64,000 nucleotides of DNA from Halomonas cerina (GTDB lineage: Bacteria; Pseudomonadota; Gammaproteobacteria; Pseudomonadales; Halomonadaceae). Shown here piece by piece: positions 1-7,436 of the stretch. The notes below the pieces were generated by a model, which saw only the letters and a program-made list of their open reading frames with translations, ran no database searches and was not told the DNA's origin. The position numbers and the translations under genes are program-made. Location of the stretch: contig NZ_JACHXP010000021.1 of the NCBI RefSeq assembly GCF_014192215.1, positions 1-64,000 on the forward strand. The letters are read 5' to 3'. Within the stretch, counting starts at the first letter, position 1, and every line of letters starts with the position of its first letter.

Positions 1-84
1 GTATTCACTCAGCGGCAGCTGCCGAGACGAGGCATGGAAAAGATGGCCCAGCCAGTAGGCCTGTGTCGAGGTCAGCTCAGTCAT
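1..84 (-). CDS. Partial IS66-type accessory protein (TnpA-like), N-terminal 28 residues
   Basis: Starts at ATG (82-84) behind a strong AAGGAGG and runs off the left edge. The visible peptide begins MTELTSTQAYWLGHL, similar to the start of IS66 accessory proteins that precede tnpB and tnpC. Only 28 codons are visible, so the product is a likely identification, not a certain one. Confidence 0.45.
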   Translation of the reverse strand, partial: MTELTSTQAYWLGHLFHASSRQLPLSEY

Positions 85-164
85 GGTGCCCTCCTTCATG
101 ATGGGAGGCACCAGTCTGGCCGACGCCGATCAGCTCAAGAAGATGGGGTTGCTGGAGCGCTTAC
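1..164 (-). mobile_element. End of an IS66-family insertion sequence (partial)
   Basis: Read on the minus strand, the element would begin at 164 with GTAAGCGC, which matches the GTAAGCG terminus typical of IS66-family inverted repeats. About 80 bases inside lies a ribosome site (AAGGAGG) and the start of a small ORF resembling the first IS66 gene. The rest of the element lies outside the window, so the other repeat and the expected 8-bp target duplication (165-172 would be one copy) cannot be checked. The family assignment rests on the terminus and the first 28 residues. Confidence 0.55.
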
Positions 165-268
165 CATGATACGCATTGCCGACGGCATTTGCCGCGAGTG
201 GTAGGCCTGACGCCACCGACGGCATACACTGGGGACAAGGTCATACTCAGCCAGGCTCGGAGGTCTCC

Positions 269-559
269 ATGAACCGCTACCGTCTCCTGCTTGTCGCCGT
301 GCTGCTCGCCGGGGGCATGGGCGTTATCGGCCCGGTGTCGGCCCAGTCCTCCGCCGATGTCACACCGGACATCACCATCCGCCAGGAGGACGACCGAACC
401 ATCCGCGAGTACCGGGTCAACGGTGAACTCTATGCCATCGAGATCCAGCCCGCCGTCGGTCCCTCCTACTACCTGGTCGACCATGACGGCGACGGCGACT
501 TCACCCGTCACCAGAGCGAGCGGATCGCCGTGCCCGAGTGGGTGCTCAAGCGCTTCTGA
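269..559 (+). CDS. DUF2782 family protein with signal peptide
   Basis: A 96-residue protein with a cleavable-looking signal peptide (Met-Asn-Arg-Tyr-Arg, a hydrophobic stretch, then Ala-Gln at about residues 27-28), followed by a compact domain ending in GDFTRHQSERIAVPEWVLKRF-like sequence typical of DUF2782. It is predicted to be periplasmic; its function is unknown. The ATG at 269 was chosen over an upstream in-frame ATG because it has a GGAGG six bases ahead and exposes the signal peptide. In pseudomonads a DUF2782 gene sits between polA and this type of homoserine kinase; here the kinase follows, and an IS end lies on the other side. Confidence 0.82.
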   Translation: MNRYRLLLVAVLLAGGMGVIGPVSAQSSADVTPDITIRQEDDRTIREYRVNGELYAIEIQPAVGPSYYLVDHDGDGDFTRHQSERIAVPEWVLKRF

Positions 560-671
560 GCCGCAAGCGCACCGGCGATCTCACCAGGGACCCGGCCCGA
601 GGGCCGAGGCTCGTGCATCGGCGCCTCAAGTCGCTACAATAGGCGGCTTGGCATTCCCGGGCGAGAGACAC

Positions 672-1631
672 ATGGCCGTATTCACACCGCTTGATGATTC
701 TCAGGTAGCGGAGTTCCTGCGCGGCTTCGATGCCGGCACGCTGGTCTCCCTGGAAGGGGTGCCGGCCGGCACCGAGAACAGCACCTTCTTCGTCACCACC
801 GATCGCCGCCAGCTGGTGCTGACCCTCTTCGAGCAGGGCGAGCACGAGGAGCTGCCGTTCTTCGTCGAACTGCTCGACTACCTGGACGAGCACCGCCTGC
901 CGGTGCCGGGCCCGCTGCATGACCGCGACGGCATCGCCCTGCATAGCTTGGCCGGCAAGCCGGCACTGCTCTTCCCGAAGCTGCCCGGCCGGCACCCGAA
1001 GGACCCGAACCTCGCCCAGTGCCGCGAACTAGGCGATACCCTGGGCCGTATGCACCGGGTGTCACGGCACTTTCCCGGCCACCGTCCCAACCCCCGCGAT
1101 CTGCACTGGCTGCTGGCCATGTACCACAAGGTGCTGGGCTACCTGTCGCCCCAGGACCAGGCACTGATGGAAGACGAGGTGGAGATCTACCAGGACGTCT
1201 TCGGCGACGCCCCGGACCTGCCCCAGGGAGCGCTGCACGGCGACCTGTTCCGCGACAACACCCTCTTCGTTGGCGACCGCCTGGGCGGACTGATCGACTT
1301 CTACAACGGTTGCACGGGGGATCTGCTGTTCGACCTGGCCATCGTCATCAACGACTGGGCTACCGGACCCGACGGCCGCCTGGTCGCGGACCGCCACGAC
1401 GCCATCCTCACCGCCTACCAGGCGCAACGCCCGCTCACCGACGCCGAACGCGATGCCTGGCCGATGATGCTGCGCCTGACCGCCCTGCGCTACTGGTTGT
1501 CACGGCTGCTGGTGGTCTACGTGGATCCCCCGGCCCACGACCTCACCCCCCATGACCCCGACCAGTTCCGTACCATCCTGCTGGCGCGCCTTAAGCATGG
1601 CGCCCTGCCGCTACCCGAGGGAGAAGCATGA
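672..1631 (+). CDS. thrB: Homoserine kinase (aminoglycoside-phosphotransferase-fold type)
   Basis: A 319-residue enzyme predicted to phosphorylate L-homoserine with ATP in threonine biosynthesis in the cytosol. It belongs to the APH/choline-kinase fold used by Pseudomonas-type ThrB, not the GHMP fold of E. coli ThrB. The catalytic-loop motif ALHGDLFRDNTLF (about residue 190) supplies the Asp and Asn, and GGLIDFYNGCTGDLLFDLA holds the metal-binding Asp. Its stop overlaps the speA start (ATGA), so the two are probably cotranscribed and translationally coupled. The start at 672 gives the usual family N-terminus (MAVFTPL). Confidence 0.9.
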   Translation: MAVFTPLDDSQVAEFLRGFDAGTLVSLEGVPAGTENSTFFVTTDRRQLVLTLFEQGEHEELPFFVELLDYLDEHRLPVPGPLHDRDGIALHSLAGKPALLFPKLPGRHPKDPNLAQCRELGDTLGRMHRVSRHFPGHRPNPRDLHWLLAMYHKVLGYLSPQDQALMEDEVEIYQDVFGDAPDLPQGALHGDLFRDNTLFVGDRLGGLIDFYNGCTGDLLFDLAIVINDWATGPDGRLVADRHDAILTAYQAQRPLTDAERDAWPMMLRLTALRYWLSRLLVVYVDPPAHDLTPHDPDQFRTILLARLKHGALPLPEGEA

Positions 1632-3550
1632 GCCTGTCCAAGAGCAACAAGGCCGGGCCGGCCCAGCGTGCCCGTCGCACCTGGAACATCGATCAGTGGG
1701 GCAGCGGCTACTTCGACGTCGACGACAGCGGCCAGGCTCTGGTCCGTCCGCTGGGCAGCGACGACGACGGCCCCTCTTTGCCCCTGCAGCCGCTGGTGGA
1801 CAAGCTACGCGAGGCCGGCCTGCGCCTGCCGGTGCTGGTGCGCTTCACCGATATCCTCCACGATCGGGTCGAGCAACTGTGCGCCGCCTTCGATACCGCC
1901 ATGCAGGAAGAGGCGTTCACCGGAGGCTACAGCGCCGTCTACCCGATCAAGGTCAACCAGCAGCGCCGGGTGGTCGAGGAGATCCTCGGTACCCAGGAGC
2001 GCGGCCGCGGCCGGGTGGGCCTCGAGGCCGGCAGCAAGCCGGAGCTGCTCGCCGTGCTGGCGCTCTCGGCCGATGGCTCATCGCTGATCGTCTGCAACGG
2101 CTACAAGGACCGCGAGTACATCCGCCTGGCGCTGATGGGCGAGAAGATCGGTCACCGTGTCTACCTGGTGGTGGAGAAGCTCTCCGAGCTGCCGCTGATC
2201 CTCGAGGAGGCCGGTCGCCTCGGCGTTACGCCTCGCATCGGCCTGCGCGCCCGACTCTCCACGGTAGGCCGCGGCCGCTGGCAGAACACCGGTGGCGAGA
2301 AGTCCAAGTTCGGCCTCACTGCCAGCCAGATACTGGCCGTGATCGAACGCCTGCGCGCCGCCGAGGCACTGGACAGCCTGCAGTTGGTGCACTTCCACCT
2401 GGGCTCGCAGATTGCCAACATCCGCGACATCCAGCGGGGCTTGCGCGAGTGCGCCCGCTTCTACCAGAGCCTGGTATCACTGGGCGCCCCGGTGGACACC
2501 GTGGATGTCGGCGGCGGCCTGGGCATCGACTACGAGGGCACCCGCTCGCGCAGCTTCTGCTCCGCCAATTACTCGATGCTCGAGTACGCCCGCAACGTGG
2601 TCTCGGCCTTCGCCCAGGCCTGCCAGGAGCAGGAGCTGCCCCAGCCGCACATCATCAGCGAGTCGGGCCGGGCGCTGACCGCCCACCATGCGGTGCTGAT
2701 CTCCAACGTCATCGGCGAAGAGCGGGTCAGCCACGCCTCGCCGCAGCGCCGGGTGGAGGACGAGCCCCAGGTCGATGAGCTGTGGCGGGTCCATGACCTG
2801 CTGCACGAGCGGGCCGAGCCCCGCGGCCTGGTGGAGGCCTGGCACGATCTGGTGCATGCCATGGGCGAGCTGCACGAGCGCTTCGTCATCGGCATGACCG
2901 ACATCGATGCCCGCGCTGAGGGCGAGAGTGTCTACTTCGCGGCCTGTGCCCGCCTTCGCGGCCTGCTCGACACCCGCAACCGCGCCCATCGCGAGATCGA
3001 TGACGAGCTGGCCGAGAAGCTCGCCGATAAGCTGTTCGTCAACTTCTCGTTGTTCCAGTCGGTGCCCGACGTCTGGGGGATCCAGCAGATCTTCCCGGTG
3101 CTGCCCTTGACCGGCCTCGATCGGGGCCCCGAGCGGCGCGGCGTGATCCAGGACATCACCTGCGACTCGGACGGACGCATCGACGGCTACGTGGACGGCC
3201 AGGGCGTCGAGACCACCCTGCCGTTGCCGGAGTGGCGCGAGGGCGAGGAGAAGCTGCTGGGCTTCTTTCTGGTAGGCGCCTACCAGGAGATCCTCGGCGA
3301 CCTGCACAACCTGTTTGGGGATACCGATTCGGCGGACGCCGCCCTGAATGGCGACGGCGACTGGTCGATCACCCAGGTCCAGCTGGGCGACCGGGTGGCC
3401 GACGTGCTGGGCTATGTCAACTTCGACGTCGCCGCCCTGCGCGATCACCTCGCCGAGCAGCTGTCCCGCAGCGGCCTCGGCCGGAACGAGCAGCAAGCTT
3501 TCCTCGACGACCTTTCGGACGGCCTGGAGGGCTATACCTATTTGGAGTGA
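1628..3550 (+). CDS. speA: Biosynthetic arginine decarboxylase
   Basis: A 640-residue PLP-dependent fold-type III enzyme that converts arginine to agmatine, the first step of the ADC route to putrescine. The PLP-binding lysine lies in YPIKVNQQ (Lys108); a glycine-rich phosphate-binding segment (VDVGGGLGIDYEG, about residue 290) and the C-terminal active-site motif TCDSDGRIDGY (about residue 515) are present. The length matches the SpeA family. It overlaps thrB by four bases. It converges on ectD, with a hairpin between the two stops. Confidence 0.95.
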   Translation: MSLSKSNKAGPAQRARRTWNIDQWGSGYFDVDDSGQALVRPLGSDDDGPSLPLQPLVDKLREAGLRLPVLVRFTDILHDRVEQLCAAFDTAMQEEAFTGGYSAVYPIKVNQQRRVVEEILGTQERGRGRVGLEAGSKPELLAVLALSADGSSLIVCNGYKDREYIRLALMGEKIGHRVYLVVEKLSELPLILEEAGRLGVTPRIGLRARLSTVGRGRWQNTGGEKSKFGLTASQILAVIERLRAAEALDSLQLVHFHLGSQIANIRDIQRGLRECARFYQSLVSLGAPVDTVDVGGGLGIDYEGTRSRSFCSANYSMLEYARNVVSAFAQACQEQELPQPHIISESGRALTAHHAVLISNVIGEERVSHASPQRRVEDEPQVDELWRVHDLLHERAEPRGLVEAWHDLVHAMGELHERFVIGMTDIDARAEGESVYFAACARLRGLLDTRNRAHREIDDELAEKLADKLFVNFSLFQSVPDVWGIQQIFPVLPLTGLDRGPERRGVIQDITCDSDGRIDGYVDGQGVETTLPLPEWREGEEKLLGFFLVGAYQEILGDLHNLFGDTDSADAALNGDGDWSITQVQLGDRVADVLGYVNFDVAALRDHLAEQLSRSGLGRNEQQAFLDDLSDGLEGYTYLE

Positions 3551-3570
3551 CCCGGAGCGTTACAGAGACG

Positions 3571-3605
3571 ACAGGGCCTCGCCGGCCATCCCGGCGGGGT
3601 CCTGT
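3571..3605. terminator. Candidate bidirectional hairpin between speA and ectD
   Basis: A 15-base imperfect inverted repeat with a 5-base loop lies between the convergent stops of speA and ectD. No clear T-tract follows on either strand, so it may only be a transcript-end-stabilising structure. Confidence 0.4.
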
Positions 3606-3643
3606 CGCGTGATGGCCCTGTCAGGCCGTGCGTGACGCGGCCT

Positions 3644-4642
3644 TCAGCCCTCGGGGGTCCAGACCTCGTCGGGCTCGTGAGCCAGAAAGCGCGGGCGCCG
3701 CTGGTTCGCGGCAAAAGGCGCCACGCAGCGGTTGTCGCGGCGATTGTAGACGAAGAACACATTGCTGCGTGGGTCCGGTGACATGTTGGCATTGGAGCCG
3801 TGCAGCACGTTGCAGTCGAACAGCAGCAGACCGCCGGCGACCCCGGTGGGGGCCTCGATGCCATGGCGCTTGACCAGCGCGCTCAGCGCCTCACGGCTCG
3901 GCACGCCGAGCTCTTGGGCCTTGAGCGACCGCTTGTGGTTGTCCTCCGGTGTCTCCCCCAGGCAGGGCACGAAGACTCGGTGGGAGCCGGGGATCAGCAT
4001 CAGCGGCCCGTTGAAGGCGTGGTTGTCGGTAAGCACGATCGAGGCGCTCACCGCATGCATCGCCGGCATGCCATCCTCGGCATGCCAGGTCTCGAAGTCC
4101 GAGTGCCAGTTGAAGCCCTTGCCCTCGAGCCCCGGCTTGTAGTTGATGCGTGACTGATGGATATAGGGCTCATCGCCGAGGATCTGCCGGGCCCGGCCCC
4201 TCAGACGCTCGTCATGGGCGAGCCGCGAGAGCCGCTTGGAGAGGCAGTGCACCGCAAACAGCGAGCGGATCTCGTTGCCCTGTGGCTCGCTGATGCTGAA
4301 GTCGCGGCCGCGGAAATCCTCGTTTTCCAGCAGGGCCTTCAGTTCCCGACGCAGCTCGTCGAGCTCGTCGCCCGTGATGAAGTTGGGCTCGAAGAGGAAG
4401 CCCTGGCGCTCGAACGCATCGAGTTGCGCCTGGCCGAGAGGCCCGTCGGCGGCATCGCCTTTGACCACCTCCTCGCGGCGGTTGAGCCAAGGCATGTCCA
4501 AGGGCGTCGACAGCCGGGTGGGATAGGGGTCCTGCCCCCGACGCGGCGCGCTGCGCACCCGGCTCTCGGGATCGGGGGAATCGATGACGGTATGCAAGTT
4601 CGCTTGTTCCAGCGGTCGGTTGCTCGATGTCTGCACTGACAT
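3644..4642 (-). CDS. ectD: Ectoine hydroxylase
   Basis: A 332-residue Fe(II)/2-oxoglutarate dioxygenase that makes 5-hydroxyectoine from ectoine, a compatible solute. The diagnostic EctD signature NWHSDFETWHAEDG (about residues 144-157) contains the iron-binding His and Asp, and the third ligand lies in LHGSNANMSPD (about residue 248). The N-terminus MSVQTSSNRPL matches Halomonas/Chromohalobacter EctD, and AGGAGGTGATT precedes the ATG. The gene stands alone, away from ectABC, which is common in Halomonas. The 180 bases upstream contain a GC-rich hairpin but no promoter I could call. Confidence 0.96.
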   Translation of the reverse strand: MSVQTSSNRPLEQANLHTVIDSPDPESRVRSAPRRGQDPYPTRLSTPLDMPWLNRREEVVKGDAADGPLGQAQLDAFERQGFLFEPNFITGDELDELRRELKALLENEDFRGRDFSISEPQGNEIRSLFAVHCLSKRLSRLAHDERLRGRARQILGDEPYIHQSRINYKPGLEGKGFNWHSDFETWHAEDGMPAMHAVSASIVLTDNHAFNGPLMLIPGSHRVFVPCLGETPEDNHKRSLKAQELGVPSREALSALVKRHGIEAPTGVAGGLLLFDCNVLHGSNANMSPDPRSNVFFVYNRRDNRCVAPFAANQRRPRFLAHEPDEVWTPEG

Positions 4643-4824
4643 CCAATCACCTCCTGTAGCTGTGATCAGTTCTCAGAGTCGATCTCGTGCCGACGGCGGA
4701 AAGCCGTGACGGCCCTCGCAGGGGCCGCGAAGGGTCATGTGGTGATGAGGCGTCAGGATTTCAAGCCCGCGACTAGTCGGCCGAGAGGCGAAACCGCCTT
4801 CTGGCCGGCCTTGAGGGGAAATGC

Positions 4825-4848
4825 AAAAACCGCCTCGATGGGCGGCCT
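4825..4848 (-). terminator. Terminator downstream of the original tRNA-Thr (attL-side copy)
   Basis: On the minus strand CCGCC-CATCGA-GGCGG is followed by TTTTT, an intrinsic terminator about 40 bases beyond the tRNA-Thr 3' fragment. A near-identical hairpin follows the intact tRNA-Thr at 50119-50144. Confidence 0.75.
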
Positions 4849-4886
4849 CTAAACTCTGCAACTCGCTGTATTCCCGAAGGTTTCGA

Positions 4887-4931
4887 TGGTGCCGGCAGCA
4901 GGAGTCGAACCCGCGACCTACTGATTACAAG
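4887..4931 (-). other. attL: displaced 3' part of tRNA-Thr
   Basis: These 45 bases encode the 3' CCA, the acceptor strand, the T-arm and part of the anticodon arm of a tRNA-Thr, then stop matching at 4931. The last 17 bases (4915-4931) are identical to 50212-50228, which makes this the likely strand-exchange core. It is the original host tRNA 3' end, separated from its 5' half by the prophage. It is not functional as a tRNA. Confidence 0.88.
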
Positions 4932-4973
4932 ATATAAGAATTTACACTTACAAAACAGCATCTTACAGCCCCC

Positions 4974-4984
4974 TTTTGTACGCA
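4974..4984 (+). repeat. Candidate integrase arm-type site 1 (TTTTGTACGCA)
   Basis: First of two identical TTTTGTACGCA copies inside attL. The shorter TTGTACGCA recurs inside attR. Spacing and position fit integrase arm-type binding sites; the assignment is inferred. Confidence 0.55.
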
Positions 4985-5026
4985 TCACCCGCCTAGACGA
5001 CACTTAAAAATCAACTAGTTACGCGC

Positions 5027-5037
5027 TTTTGTACGCA
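5027..5037 (+). repeat. Candidate integrase arm-type site 2 (TTTTGTACGCA)
   Basis: Second direct copy, 53 bases after the first and in the same orientation, about 100 bases from the core. Confidence 0.55.
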
Positions 5038-5089
5038 GCCTGAGCCCGCTCAGCAGGCACTCTTGCGCCTTGGGGCTTGCCTTCTGATA

Positions 5090-5105
5090 CTGTACATGCA
5101 ACCAG
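5090..5105. promoter_or_regulatory. LexA-like box upstream of the DUF1654 gene
   Basis: CTGTACATGCAACCAG fits the CTG-N10-CAG pattern of gammaproteobacterial SOS boxes, and the wider TACTGTACAT half matches the consensus well. It lies 18 bases before the DUF1654 start, consistent with SOS control. No binding evidence is available. Confidence 0.45.
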
Positions 5106-5122
5106 CAACAGAAAGGCCCACC

Positions 5123-5344
5123 ATGCCCGACGTCTCCAGCTACGACTTGCTCGCTCACCGCATCCAGATCGAGATCGCGGCAGCGAACCGTCGACAGAAG
5201 CGCCAAGTCCACCTGAAGCCCGACGACGGCGACAACCTCGACGCCTGGGACTGCATCATCGACGAGATCAACGAGAACGAGAATGTGGATGTGACCCGCA
5301 CCGACGAGGGCTGGCTGGTCAGCTGGGTACCCACCGAGGCATGA
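5123..5344 (+). CDS. DUF1654 domain protein
   Basis: A 73-residue protein with the pattern of DUF1654 (SYDLLAHRIQ near the start, DAWDCIIDEINENENVDVTR in the middle, LVSWVP at the end), a family common in Pseudomonas and its phages with no assigned function. The start at 5123 aligns the N-terminus with the family. It is the first gene inside attL, transcribed toward the phage interior. An SOS-like box lies upstream, so it may be DNA-damage-induced. Confidence 0.7.
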   Translation: MPDVSSYDLLAHRIQIEIAAANRRQKRQVHLKPDDGDNLDAWDCIIDEINENENVDVTRTDEGWLVSWVPTEA

Positions 5345-5356
5345 CGGGCTGGCCGC

Positions 5357-5662
5357 ATGGACGACGCTACCCGGTACTGCATCACCACTTGGAGGAAGCG
5401 CCTTGAGCGGAGGGGCTGGCGATCGCTGCGTCGGGGCCCACCCCCGCGAAATCGAGTGATCGAATACCACGTCATCTGGCAGGGCCGGCTGATCAGTGGG
5501 CGTGTCCGGCTGAACATGCTCGATGAGCATGCCGGGTACTGGCAACCCGGCAGCCCCATCTATCTGCTCGAGCGCGGCCAAGACGTCGTGGAAGGCGTGT
5601 GGCGCTTGGCCAGAGATGTGACAGCTCACCCCGGCCATCTGGCGAGGCGTATGCCGATATAA
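5357..5662 (+). CDS. Hypothetical protein
   Basis: A 101-residue basic protein with a predicted beta-rich middle (VIEYHVIWQGRLISGRVRLNML). It lies 12 bases after the DUF1654 gene in the same direction. No strong ribosome site is visible, so translation may depend on coupling. I do not recognise a family. Confidence 0.45.
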   Translation: MDDATRYCITTWRKRLERRGWRSLRRGPPPRNRVIEYHVIWQGRLISGRVRLNMLDEHAGYWQPGSPIYLLERGQDVVEGVWRLARDVTAHPGHLARRMPI

Positions 5663-5748
5663 TGGATCTATCCCCGATAGTAGGCCGCGCACAGCCTCAA
5701 CAGCCATGGTCTATGCTGTTGCAAGCATGGTTCATCAGGAGATCTGGA

Positions 5749-5946
5749 ATGGCTTATGAAATTGACAGCATTACGGCAATGCCGCACAGCGCTTTCAAGG
5801 AAAGACTAGCTGTTGGCGAAAAGCGCGATTTCCATCGCATGGTCGATCTGAGTGATGGGGAGCAGGCAAAGCCGCAAGACCTATCGCTTGAAATCATTGA
5901 AGTTCGCGAGAAAGACTACATATGCAAGGTCGTCTCATTACTCTAG
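5749..5946 (+). CDS. Hypothetical small protein
   Basis: A 65-residue acidic protein (MAYEIDSITAMP at the start, EKDYICKVVSLL at the end) with a good AGGAG before the ATG. An upstream in-frame extension was rejected because it lacks a ribosome site and overlaps the previous gene. No family recognised. Confidence 0.5.
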   Translation: MAYEIDSITAMPHSAFKERLAVGEKRDFHRMVDLSDGEQAKPQDLSLEIIEVREKDYICKVVSLL

Positions 5947-6150
5947 CCTGAAATGCCCAACAGCTACTGCATCCTCTAGTGGCGCAAGCCGCTGAAGCTC
6001 AAGGGGTAGCTCTGCCTTCGCCGCGGATCGCCGCCTACCTCCTCGTTTTCTGCGAAGACGTGCAGTAAAGTGTGTGGCGACTGGTGAAGGGCCAGGGCCA
6101 GAGGGGGCGGTTAAGCGTCAACTTAAAACCAAGGATGAAGGTCTCAATAG

Positions 6151-6573
6151 ATGGAACTCAGCAACACAAAGCTAATAGTCTCTCGAGCACTTAACGCATT
6201 TATAAACTCGGGCTTTACCTATATTTTCTCATTACTTTCACTGCTTTTATCTTTCTACTGGGGTCAGCAGCTAGAGAATATGTCATTATTCGCCTCTTTT
6301 GGTGGAGTAGTTACAATACTTGGATTACTCAAGACGGTTCGTTTCTCAACAATCGAGAAGTACTTGAACTTCGAGAAGGAAGTAGGTCAGACAACAGGAA
6401 TGACTGGCACCCCAGTAAAGAATGGGGAAGCTGAAAAAATCAAAGAGGAGGCTCAGAACAGAAAGAAGCGGAAGCTAGAAAACGAGCTAACAAGCGAATT
6501 CCAAGGTATATTTCTAACAGGCCTTGGTACGCTGGTTGCATCTTTTGGTTCTTACATCCCCATATTCTTGTGA
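6151..6573 (+). CDS. AT-rich cargo gene: putative membrane protein with coiled middle
   Basis: A 140-residue protein with two hydrophobic segments near the N-terminus (about residues 20-38 and 44-62), a charged segment rich in Lys/Glu (about 85-115) and a final hydrophobic segment (about 119-138). Codon and base composition are clearly more AT-rich than the phage structural genes. It is transcribed against the tail operon. Its leader AAAACCAAGGA is nearly repeated ahead of the next gene, so the two probably form one module. Function unknown; superinfection exclusion is one possibility. Confidence 0.6.
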   Translation: MELSNTKLIVSRALNAFINSGFTYIFSLLSLLLSFYWGQQLENMSLFASFGGVVTILGLLKTVRFSTIEKYLNFEKEVGQTTGMTGTPVKNGEAEKIKEEAQNRKKRKLENELTSEFQGIFLTGLGTLVASFGSYIPIFL

Positions 6574-6710
6574 TCTGTGATGAGCCTCAGAGCACCAATC
6601 AACCTGTGGCCTCAATTAGCCATTCCGTCAAAAGTCACCACCAGCCCCGTCCTTGAGGCGTTCTTACTCAAACCACCGTTAAACTGAAGTCAAAACCAAG
6701 GAGGGTCTTT

Positions 6711-7205
6711 ATGGGCGTTTTTATCGACAACCCTATTACATTGACAATTTTCGCAGCCTTCACTTTTGCCATAGCAGCTTTTCTAAAGCCAGCATTCCTA
6801 GCTGGCAGAGATTATACAATATGGCAACTCATTGATGTATACATAAAACGATCGGGATTCTCAAAGAGGGCGCACCAATACGCATCAAACAAAGCGAAAT
6901 ACAACTCCCTTCAGAAAGAAACCTTGAAGATGAGCGTATCGAAGAACGGGGATGAAAAATTTTACATAGGAGACGACGAGGTTGAGAAAGCAATTTACAG
7001 AGCAAGAAGGGATGAAACAGAAAGGACCAAAGAAACAATCTTCAACCTACAAAGAAGGCTTGACAAAGAAACACTAGTAATCGGCTCTGCTTTAAGACAC
7101 TACAGTCAAGAATCATCAAACCCTGCCACTTTAATAATTCATCACTACGAAGAAATTGAATTCCTTCGTCGCGGCTTAGAATATCCTGATTCTGAAAACA
7201 GGTAG
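6711..7205 (+). CDS. AT-rich cargo gene: putative membrane-anchored protein
   Basis: A 164-residue protein with one N-terminal membrane segment (about residues 9-29) followed by a long charged, probably helical region (about 60-130). The start follows AAGGAGGGTCTTT. It is AT-rich like its neighbour at 6151 and converges on the last gene of the tail operon with a gap of only three bases. No family recognised. With its neighbour it may form a two-component membrane system. Confidence 0.6.
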   Translation: MGVFIDNPITLTIFAAFTFAIAAFLKPAFLAGRDYTIWQLIDVYIKRSGFSKRAHQYASNKAKYNSLQKETLKMSVSKNGDEKFYIGDDEVEKAIYRARRDETERTKETIFNLQRRLDKETLVIGSALRHYSQESSNPATLIIHHYEEIEFLRRGLEYPDSENR

Positions 7206-7208
7206 AGC

Positions 7209-7436
7209 TCACACCTCCACCGTCACATCTGTCAACGCCGGGGCTTCGCCCTTCACCTCCCCGGCCTGCACGAATGCCTTCAGCCCCACAGCCACACCCT
7301 GCCCCCTGGCGCGGAGCGTTCCGCCGCCGGGGAGCTGCAGGGTGCTGGTGCCGTCGGCGTTGTGGCTGGTGACCTCGCCCACCTGCAGCGGGTCATGGGG
7401 GATCAGCTCCAGGAACTGGCGGTAGAGATTGCGCAT
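7209..7436 (-). CDS. Small tail-tip-associated protein
   Basis: A 75-residue protein, last in the leftward structural operon. It has a compact beta-pattern (VGEVTSHNADGTSTLQLPGGG) resembling a small OB/SH3-like barrel. Its start overlaps the stop of the 714-residue gene by one base, which indicates coupling. A role in the virion is inferred only from position. Confidence 0.55.
   Translation of the reverse strand: MRNLYRQFLELIPHDPLQVGEVTSHNADGTSTLQLPGGGTLRARGQGVAVGLKAFVQAGEVKGEAPALTDVTVEV

Noticed and set aside
4887..4931. A second functional tRNA-Thr
   Set aside because: Only the 3' part is present; sequence after 4931 does not complete the anticodon and D arms.
4673..5003. Small minus-strand frames upstream of ectD
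   Set aside because: They run through the tRNA fragment and its terminator and lack ribosome sites.
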